Positions 58,032 through 64,000 of a stretch of 64,000 nt of DNA are shown piece by piece. Each line of letters begins with the position of its first letter. Position 1 is the first letter of the stretch. A model generated the notes under the pieces. The model had not been told where the DNA came from. It did no database searches and worked only from the letters and a program-made list of their open reading frames with translations. This DNA is from Paraglaciecola polaris LMG 21857 (GTDB lineage: Bacteria > Pseudomonadota > Gammaproteobacteria > Enterobacterales > Alteromonadaceae). Made by a program: the position numbers and the translations under genes. Where the stretch lies: positions 62,001-126,000 of the forward strand of contig NZ_BAER01000014.1 in NCBI RefSeq assembly GCF_000315055.1, read 5' to 3'.

Positions 58032-58451
58032 CTATTGCTTCACTTCAACTAGTAGTGCTTCATATGTTTTTGGCTCAAATTTGCTGGTAAACCAATTACC
58101 ATCACTCAAAAAAACAATCACTTTTTCGTTTTCAGTCGCGGAACCAGAACCACAGTTTTCTATGGAAGGGTGAATATGATCACTCTGATCCTCTCCTTTA
58201 AGCACTTCGGTTACCGAGACATCTAACATATACGGTGTTACCGAGGGGGAAATTGATTGGTTAATGCCCATTGATTCAGCTTCTTTTTTGACATTATGCT
58301 TATGGGTTACAATACCAATATAAATAGTCTGAGCGGCCGCAGCCCGCTGCTCCAGTGAAACTTTAGCAGGCACGCAGGCGAATGTGCTTGAGCTTAAAAA
58401 CGTCCCTATTATCAGTAGAATTAAGACAGGTAAGTTTTTGCATATAAACAT
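58032..58451 (-). CDS. Small secreted protein resembling TIMP-like metalloprotease inhibitors
   Basis: 139 residues. Signal peptide to Ala25, so the mature chain would begin with Cys (SSTFA/CVPAKVSLEQRA). It continues as a short beta-rich domain with IYIGIVT, LDVSVTEVLKGED, a second Cys100 in ENCGSG and EKVIVFLSDGNW. An N-terminal Cys paired with a Cys about 75 residues later, plus the 'V-x-x-V-L-K-G' strand, is the pattern of the OB-fold TIMP/NTR group; in animal TIMPs the amino group of Cys1 binds the protease zinc. It lies 82 bp downstream of a metzincin-like gene on the same strand. It could instead be an unrelated small periplasmic protein. The lipobox is poor. Confidence 0.6.
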   Translation of the reverse strand: MFICKNLPVLILLIIGTFLSSSTFACVPAKVSLEQRAAAAQTIYIGIVTHKHNVKKEAESMGINQSISPSVTPYMLDVSVTEVLKGEDQSDHIHPSIENCGSGSATENEKVIVFLSDGNWFTSKFEPKTYEALLVEVKQ

Positions 58452-58533
58452 GAATAATTATCTCCAAGAAGTAAAAAGGGCATTAAGCATGTGCTTAAGC
58501 CCAATTTATTATTACAAAAAAGATTAATACAAA

Positions 58534-59670
58534 TTAATCTTTTTTATTCTTTTTGCCAGCAACTACTTCGTTACTGTCGCCAATCAAACGGATATGTGTG
58601 ATAGTTTTTGTGCCGTTGGCATTGTGCTTAACCCACATTTGACTTTTGTGATTACTTTTCACCATTTGCCCATACTCAGATGCATCAACAACAATTTCAT
58701 TAGAGCTGGCTGCGTTAAAACTTGCAGTCAAAGTTACGCCAGAAAATGTGCTGTAAGCTCTTAGCATCACGTGAAAATCACCGCTACCAGACATGTTACA
58801 GGTTTCATTATTTCCATTTAGGTAAGGGCGGCAATCCCAGTTATTTGTTTGTGCCACACTACCAAGTTTAACGTACATATCTGCGTCACCTGAACCTCCA
58901 CTGATAGAAAAGGTGACATTAGTTGAACCAGATGGGACGTGCATATGGAAGTCTTGTTCTGAACGACGTGTGCCAGAAAGGCCTGTTTTTACATCACCAT
59001 TACAAAGATCGCCAGCGTCCCCGTCACATGAAGTAACAGGAGGAGGTGGAGTGCCACCACCAACGTGAGCATAAATCTCGTTTAACAACTCAAAATCATG
59101 AGCATTAGGGTCAATACCATCATCTGGATTGCTAGAATAATCCATACAGGTATCCTGACTCGAACCATTTTCACTGGTATGACCTAAACCGAATAAGTGG
59201 CCAACTTCCTGGCACATTACTCCCCGTTTTTCGTTAACTGTCATAGAGTAACTCTCATTTAATTTGGCAGTACCCCACAAGATATGATTGCTACTATCTA
59301 TGTTCAAAGACGCTAAACCCAACCAGCCATTGGTGCCGTAAGAAGCGTTACATATTCGAATGTTACCTGTAGATATTGAGCAGTTATTTCGAGCTGTTGA
59401 ACCATCGTCGATAGCCGTCACGGTTAAGTATAAAGGTGAGGATATGCCGGTATCAGCACCTGTGTTCCACCAACTATTTGTTTCTTCCATGTAACCTTGC
59501 CACTCACCACTCACACTATCAATGACTGAAAGTTCGGTGGTGTCCCAGTGATAAGCTGAACTTGCAGAGGTCCCTGTTCCCCATACATGAGCGGCAGTGC
59601 TTGGCAGTGCTGTGACAACTGCAATAGCAGCAAGTGAAAGTTGTAATGCATTTCTTTTTATAATTTTCAT
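58534..59670 (-). CDS. Secreted metzincin-like protein with PPC domain
   Basis: 378 residues. Signal peptide to about Ala27 (LPSTAA), then a catalytic-type domain with CQEVGHLFGLGH (Gln154, Glu155, His158, His164) and a Met-turn-like DTCMDYSS (Met176). The first zinc ligand of the usual HExxHxxGxxH is Gln. The Pro/Gly linker at about 205-212 leads to a pre-peptidase C-terminal (PPC) domain (about 214-325; GGSGDADMYVKLG), usually removed after secretion, and a basic tail ending KKNKKD. With Gln at the first ligand it could be a variant protease, a pseudoenzyme or a binding protein. Likely cotranscribed with the TIMP-like gene. Confidence 0.8.
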   Translation of the reverse strand: MKIIKRNALQLSLAAIAVVTALPSTAAHVWGTGTSASSAYHWDTTELSVIDSVSGEWQGYMEETNSWWNTGADTGISSPLYLTVTAIDDGSTARNNCSISTGNIRICNASYGTNGWLGLASLNIDSSNHILWGTAKLNESYSMTVNEKRGVMCQEVGHLFGLGHTSENGSSQDTCMDYSSNPDDGIDPNAHDFELLNEIYAHVGGGTPPPPVTSCDGDAGDLCNGDVKTGLSGTRRSEQDFHMHVPSGSTNVTFSISGGSGDADMYVKLGSVAQTNNWDCRPYLNGNNETCNMSGSGDFHVMLRAYSTFSGVTLTASFNAASSNEIVVDASEYGQMVKSNHKSQMWVKHNANGTKTITHIRLIGDSNEVVAGKKNKKD

Positions 59671-60443
59671 TCTTTACCTATTATTTTTATTGGAATTAAG
59701 TTAATTAAATACCGTTATAAAGCAGCCAACGGAAAGCCTTTATCCATATTGTTAGGTAGCTAACGGCATGTGGATCCGTGTAAAAAACCACCCGATACTA
59801 TAGGTAAGCTAGAGCAGCCTCAAGCTTTTTGTTTACAACTTGTTACACAAGTTAACAGGTTGTAAGCGCGGTAATCTTAATTACCGCTACACGAAAGGCT
59901 TAAGCGACAAAACTTAGGTTATACAATTTTTTAAAGTTATAACCAGACACCAATAAATTTTGCTGAAATTTTGGGATGGCTCGTGGGAGAAACGAATGTG
60001 AACCATGAGGATATTTAAGAAAAAACGATTGGTAATACAGATGTCCATTTTGCTCAGATACTTAAATGAGCTTACATCGAATCCAATTTCCTTAGCAGAT
60101 TATGGGTATTTGAATCCGTATAAAATACAATGGATTTGAGCCTGTAATAATGTAAAGCAGGACGGGCATATTAGTTTTATATGCAAAACAACACCCTACC
60201 TTTAAACTAAAAGAGCTACCGTACAATGGGTGTCCCTGAAATTCGTTTATTTCATCGGCTCTGCCCCGCAGGTCCTAACTGCCGCTTCAGAGTGACACTG
60301 AGAACAGCAAATAAACGTTATTTACCCCTAAAACGTTCCTTTTGGGAGCTGAAACTTTAAATGCGGGAAAGCTGTGACGTTGCCCCCAAACAGGTTATCG
60401 ACAAAGCCGATTGTCTTGCTCTCTTACGATGTTTGTCCTTGTA
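59671..60443. other. Upstream region of the metzincin-like gene and unassigned accessory DNA
   Basis: About 770 bp without a credible gene. It holds AACTTGT-TAC-ACAAGTT (59837-59853) and GCGGTAAT-CTTA-ATTACCGC (59868-59887), both perfect inverted repeats, about 170-220 bp before the metzincin-like start. Further right is a CCCCGCAGGTCC string that recurs at the edge of the second direct repeat (about 60602-60613). Composition is mixed and probably made of small fragments. Confidence 0.4.
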
Positions 60444-60606
60444 GACTAGAGCCAGATGATGGCTGTTGCGGATAAATTATCAAGCACAACCAATAGAAAA
60501 ACATATTAGCGAATGAAAACCGGGGCATGCTACAGAGTACACAAACGCTAATGTTTGCTGAAAAGCGACCCAGACTTTATCGCTCTATTGACCACGGCTG
60601 ACCCCG
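60444..60606. repeat. Direct repeat, copy 2 (about 163 bp)
   Basis: The partner of 57522-57685 in the same orientation, with the identical core at 60483-60568. It ends at CTGACCCCG, immediately before the SDR fragment. Together the two copies enclose the metzincin-like and TIMP-like genes (about 2.9 kb unit). Confidence 0.85.
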
Positions 60607-60610
60607 CAGG

Positions 60611-60838
60611 TCCCTGATTAATAATGCTGGAATTTTTCAACGTTCACTGTGTATTGATACTGAACTAAGTGCCTATCGCACCCTGTTTGAGGTAGATGTG
60701 TTTGGTCAAATTGCCTTAACCAAAGCTGTTTTGCCGGTTATGCTTAAACAGGGTTCGGGACACATTGCGGTGACGTCAAGCGTAGCGGATAAAGTTGGTG
60801 TGAAGTTACGTAGCAGTTATTGCGCAGCGCGGCAATAA
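60611..60838 (+). pseudogene. Short-chain dehydrogenase/reductase (SDR) fragment
   Basis: About 75 codons with the middle of a classical SDR: LINNAGIFQRS (NNAG motif), FGQIALTKAVLPVM, SGHIAVTSSVA (catalytic Ser region) and SSYCAAR, where the catalytic Tyr-x3-Lys should follow (YxxxK reads YCAAR). The N-terminal cofactor domain is missing on the left and the C-terminal half on the right, where a RAYT transposase begins. It is a remnant caught between the repeat and the transposase. Confidence 0.8.
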
Positions 60839-61487
60839 TCGGCAAGTAACGTTTATGGCTGAGGGGGACTACGCTGTCTATTTAGATAAACTCAAAGAAT
60901 ATTCAGCTAAGTACCAAGTGCAGGCTCATGTCTTTGTGTTAATGACCAATCACGTACATTTATTGCTGACCCCTTCACCCGAAAAAGGTGACAGCCAGTT
61001 AATGCAGTCTTTGGTGCTATATTATGCTTTGTATATCAACAAAACCTACCGCAGAACCGGTACGCTGTGGGAGGGACGGTATAAATCAACCCTCGTTGAC
61101 AGTGTGCGTTATTTTCTCACGGTGAGTCGCTACATTGAGCTGAACCCTGTTCGCGCGAATATAGTGTTACACCCGGCACAATACTCATGGTCGAGTTACA
61201 GAGGTAATGCACTTGGCGGTGTTATTCGATTCCTCACTTGCCATACTTGTTACCTTTCTTTGGGACGTGATGCTCAAGCACGGCGAAGCGCCTATAGGGC
61301 GTTATTCGATGAAATAATCCCATCGCACACATTGGTGGAAATCCGCGATGTCACCAATAAAGCGTGGGTATTAGGGGATGACAGATTTAAGCAACAGGTG
61401 ACAATACAATCTGGCAGAAGGGCCGAGCCTTTACCTTCTGGCGGAGACCGAAGATCTAAAACGTTCAAGCGCAGTACATTGGATTAA
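60825..61487 (+). pseudogene. REP-associated tyrosine transposase (RAYT, Y1_Tnp family), 5'-truncated
   Basis: Homology starts at QRGNNRQ (codon 60825); about 15-20 N-terminal residues are missing. From ATG 60855 the frame runs 210 codons. It keeps the HUH-type pair MTNHVHLLL, the LWEGRYKSTLVDS stretch and the catalytic Tyr in SRYIELNPVRA, followed by the usual tail (PLPSGGDRRSK). RAYT proteins are single-strand nucleases that move REP palindromes. The 5' end is fused to the SDR fragment over a shared GCAGCGCGG. It could still be translated from ATG 60855 but lacks the first strand of the fold. Confidence 0.82.
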
Positions 61488-61560
61488 CTACTCACGCTTA
61501 GGTGACTTGATTTTTATAGAAATTCATCCGCTACGTTTGGGAGAAAACCTCTCACTTCAT

Positions 61561-62037
61561 TTACTTCTTATACTCAATCGAAGTGATATACCAGTCTTTA
61601 CAGCCTGCAGGGGTTTTGACACTTGCCACGTCATCCACTTCTTTTTTGATTAATGCACGAGCCATTGGGGAGTCTATCGATATGTAGCCTTTGGCGTCGC
61701 CGTAGATTTCTTCTGGGCCAACGATGCGAAACTGTTTTGTTTCCCCCTCGTCGTTTTCAATCTCAACCCATGCACCGAAGAATACCTTTCCAGCCTGCTG
61801 GGGAGAGTAATAAACTATCTGCAGTTCAGGCAAAAGCTTTCTTAAATAACGAACACGCCTATCAATTTCACGTAGTTTTCGTTTGTTGTACTGATAATCA
61901 GCATTTTCACTTCGATCACCCAAGCTCGCCGCCCATGTCACTATTTTTGTGATTTCAGGGCGTTGTTTCAGCCAAAGTTCGTCGTGCTCATCGTTCAGCT
62001 TTTTATAGCCTTCAGGGGTAATTAGTTTAGTTTTCAA
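61561..62037 (-). CDS. greB: Transcription elongation factor GreB
   Basis: Stimulates cleavage of backtracked RNA by RNA polymerase. 158 residues: N-terminal coiled coil (1-77) with the tip acidic pair in LGDRSENADYQYNKRKLREIDRR (cut here to its core), then the FKBP-like C-terminal domain (about 80-158; GAWVEIENDEGE). The length and long basic coil separate it from GreA. tex would be its conserved neighbour. Confidence 0.95.
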   Translation of the reverse strand: MKTKLITPEGYKKLNDEHDELWLKQRPEITKIVTWAASLGDRSENADYQYNKRKLREIDRRVRYLRKLLPELQIVYYSPQQAGKVFFGAWVEIENDEGETKQFRIVGPEEIYGDAKGYISIDSPMARALIKKEVDDVASVKTPAGCKDWYITSIEYKK

Positions 62038-62484
62038 ACGTATTCCTTTGCAAAATCGTATCTTGAATAGTCGTTATCAAGAAGCGTGCTCTTAGGATGT
62101 TAAATGTTAGTTGCTGATATTGCTTTATTATTTCATTCTCGAACGGCTCACGCAGCTGAATAGTGGGTGTTTTCTTACGTCTAACCGGAATAAAAAATAT
62201 TTTATTAGCACTAATTATTACATCAAATAGTGCACTTATAGGTTTCGCTTTTAATTTTGTGGGCTAAGCTTAGAACATCAAGTAGTTGATGGGCCGAGAC
62301 GCCTTACTTGACTATCTGATTAGACCAAATTCACCCTTATTTTTTGGTGCTAAGGTAGGGCATCTGCAGAGATACAGCATACCAAGTTCTAAAATTACCC
62401 GGATATTCTGGGCCAAATAACCCTTTCGAAGGGTCTAAAACCGAGGGAATAAGGTTCAGCAAGGATAGAAGCTGGTGAGTAACG
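62038..62484. other. Intergenic region between greB and the terminator of the PPIase gene
   Basis: About 450 bp. The left part should carry the greB promoter. The right part (about 62260-62480) has no open frame but has pairing potential, including ACCCTT-TCG-AAGGGT (62420-62434), and lies just upstream of a hairpin with a T tail on the plus strand. This leaves room for a small plus-strand RNA. No known RNA family was recognised. Confidence 0.4.
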
Positions 62485-62518
62485 AAAAAACCGAACATCG
62501 TAGATGCTCGGTTTTTTT
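62485..62518. terminator. Bidirectional rho-independent terminator
   Basis: CCGA(A)CATC/GATG(C)TCGG with one mismatch and a GTA loop, flanked by six A on the left and seven T on the right. It can terminate transcription in both directions: the minus-strand PPIase gene and any plus-strand transcript from 62.2-62.5 kb. Confidence 0.85.
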
Positions 62519-62547
62519 ATGTGCGACTTGATCTTACGAATAAAAAT

Positions 62548-63297
62548 TTATTCGCTTGCGCCTTCAGCTGGAGCCACATCCAATAACTCAACTTCAAATA
62601 CTAAGGTTGAGTTTGGTGTGATTTTACCCGTAGCGCGCTCACCGTAAGCAAGTTCAGACGGAATAAAGAACTTGAATTTAGAACCCACTTTCATCAATTG
62701 TACGCCTTCAGTCCAGCCAGGGATTACCCGTGATAGTGGAAAAGTAGCTGGTTCGCCGCGGCTGTAGGATGAGTCAAACTCAGTTCCGTCAAGTAAAGTG
62801 CCTTTGTAATGCACAGTTACCGTGTCTTCTGCCACAGGCGATACACCATCGCCAGCAGTTAATACTTCGTACTGTAGACCTGAATCGGTTACGGTTACGC
62901 CTTCACGCTCAGCATTTTCAGTTAAGAATTTTTCACCATCGGCAACATTAGTTTCAGCTTTTGCGTCAGAAATGGCTTTTTGCTTTTCGCGAGAAGCGGC
63001 TTCCATAGCGAGAGTAAGAGTTTGAATTTCTTTCATATCAAGCTGTGACTGACCTTGCAGAGCTGCAACAAAACCTTTAACCACTAAATCTTTATCAAGG
63101 TTAACGTCTATTGCTTGTTGCTCAGTCATTTTTTGCTCAATAAACTGACCCACACTCGCGCCCATTGCATAAGATTGTTGCTGTGCTTCGGTATCAAGCT
63201 TTTGCTCTTCAACTTTTAGTAAATCCGTGTCTTGTTGACCACAGGCGGTAAGGCCAATGGCTGAGGTAATTAGAATCGCGATAGCAGTTTTTTTCAT
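62548..63297 (-). CDS. FKBP-type peptidyl-prolyl cis-trans isomerase, lipoprotein (FkpA-like)
   Basis: 249 residues. Lipoprotein signal with lipobox LTAC (Cys19), an FKBP N-terminal helical dimerisation domain (about 35-130; QQSYAMGASVGQFIEQ) and an FKBP domain (about 140-245) with VTVHYKGTLLDGTEFDSSY, PLSRVIPGWTEGVQLM and IPSELAYG. Speeds proline isomerisation and chaperones outer-membrane proteins. FkpA of E. coli is periplasmic and soluble; here membrane anchoring is predicted. Confidence 0.92.
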   Translation of the reverse strand: MKKTAIAILITSAIGLTACGQQDTDLLKVEEQKLDTEAQQQSYAMGASVGQFIEQKMTEQQAIDVNLDKDLVVKGFVAALQGQSQLDMKEIQTLTLAMEAASREKQKAISDAKAETNVADGEKFLTENAEREGVTVTDSGLQYEVLTAGDGVSPVAEDTVTVHYKGTLLDGTEFDSSYSRGEPATFPLSRVIPGWTEGVQLMKVGSKFKFFIPSELAYGERATGKITPNSTLVFEVELLDVAPAEGASE

Positions 63298-63415
63298 TTA
63301 CTTCTCCCCTGAGATAATTTGTGTCGAATACATGACTTGTGAAGTGTTTCAACTTGATAAAGCGCTTATACTAAACGCCCTGAGTGAAAAGAGAAACCCA
63401 ATTAGGAACAATCCA

Positions 63416-64000
63416 TTGACCGTATTGTTAAGATTAAGTTTAATTTTTTTATTTCTAAGCGGTTGTTCTGGGCAATCGTCAACTCCAGTGCAGACTTGGC
63501 GGCATGCTGAAGAGGGCGCTTATGCGGCGAATATTTCCGCGGATGCTTCGTTGGCTGTGGTCTCGAGTGTGACGGGGGGGATATCGGTTTGGGATCTTGA
63601 GCAGAATATTAAGCGCTATACCTGGCAACACCAAGGCGAAGGCAATAATTTGGTCGCCAATGTACATATCGCCTTCGATAAGAGCTACGTGGTGACGTCT
63701 GATCGAGAGGCATTCGCCCTATGGAATGTTGCCAGCGGTGATCCAGAAGGATTTTGGCGGATTGATGAGTCGAGCATTCGTGATGTAGCGGTATCCAATC
63801 AAGGGCGTGGTATTTTAGTGGCTAGGGGGAACGGCAAGGTGATGTTTTTTGAGCCTAAAACGGGTCGCCGGTTGGAGTTTTTGGGTCACCAAGAGAAAGT
63901 GAATAGCGTCGATATATCCCCTAACGGTTTTTATGCTCTAACGGGTGGGAATGATTACACTGCCTATTTATGGGACACCCGAACAGGGCAAGTTATCCAT
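63416..64000 (+). CDS. WD40-repeat lipoprotein (partial, runs off the right edge)
   Basis: 195 codons are visible without a stop. The start chosen is TTG 63416 (AGGA eight bases upstream), which gives a lipoprotein signal ending LFLSGC (Cys17). An in-frame ATG at 63332 would put 28 polar residues before it. The mature part shows WD-type blades: ISVWDLEQNI, FALWNVASGD, VMFFEPKTGR and TAYLWDTRTGQ, each about 40 residues apart with VNSVDISPNG-type starts. It is probably a beta-propeller scaffold on the periplasmic face. Partners unknown. Confidence 0.85.
   Translation, partial: MTVLLRLSLIFLFLSGCSGQSSTPVQTWRHAEEGAYAANISADASLAVVSSVTGGISVWDLEQNIKRYTWQHQGEGNNLVANVHIAFDKSYVVTSDREAFALWNVASGDPEGFWRIDESSIRDVAVSNQGRGILVARGNGKVMFFEPKTGRRLEFLGHQEKVNSVDISPNGFYALTGGNDYTAYLWDTRTGQVIH

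Overview
The window looks like ordinary chromosome of a marine gammaproteobacterium of the Alteromonadales (Alteromonas/Paraglaciecola/Pseudoalteromonas atlantica type). The basis is moderate GC, close similarity of IlvC, IlvD, LexA, NfuA and carbonic anhydrase to the enterobacterial proteins, and conserved neighbourhoods: ilvC/ilvY divergent, plsB/lexA divergent, bioH-comF-nfuA close together, and tex near greB. No tRNA, rRNA or CRISPR array was seen.

Layout. 1-7.5 kb: DUF1285/DUF3014 pair, a sterol-desaturase-type gene frameshifted in an A8 run, a 40-residue membrane protein, an AI-2E-family permease, and a DUF6702/M1 aminopeptidase operon. 7.8-22.2 kb: proBA, NDH-2 NADH dehydrogenase, a secreted nidogen-domain protein with a PEP-CTERM-like tail, an IalB-family protein, an uncharacterised 631-residue membrane protein, an M20 peptidase, an EamA exporter, beta-carbonic anhydrase, a histidine phosphatase, a Bcr/CflA-type exporter and an OmpA-like lipoprotein. 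22.3-31.7 kb: branched-chain amino-acid block (ilvC, ilvY, ilvD-ilvA) with comM/yifB and a TRIC-type channel; ilvDA is preceded by a readable leader peptide and attenuator although ilvGM is absent. 31.7-35 kb: plsB and lexA with two SOS boxes. 35.4-44.6 kb: a complete aa3/caa3-type cytochrome c oxidase locus (subunits II, I, III, CtaG, SURF1, heme A and heme O synthases, SCO) with two small uncharacterised members and an opposing DUF2909 gene. 44.7-56 kb: polysaccharide deacetylase, DinF-type MATE, nfuA, M14 carboxypeptidase, comF, bioH, a rod-like small protein with a SprA-like putative protease, and tex.

Between tex (ends 56023) and greB (starts 61561) lies about 5.5 kb of accessory DNA: a decayed IS110-family element, two direct repeats of about 164 bp, a C-terminal gene remnant, a secreted metzincin-like protein with a PPC domain, a small secreted protein that resembles TIMP metalloprotease inhibitors, an SDR fragment and a 5'-truncated REP-associated (RAYT) transposase fused at a junction. 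The protease/inhibitor-like pair enclosed by the repeats is the most interesting candidate system here. The right end carries greB, an FkpA-like lipoprotein PPIase and the start of a WD40-repeat lipoprotein that runs off the window.
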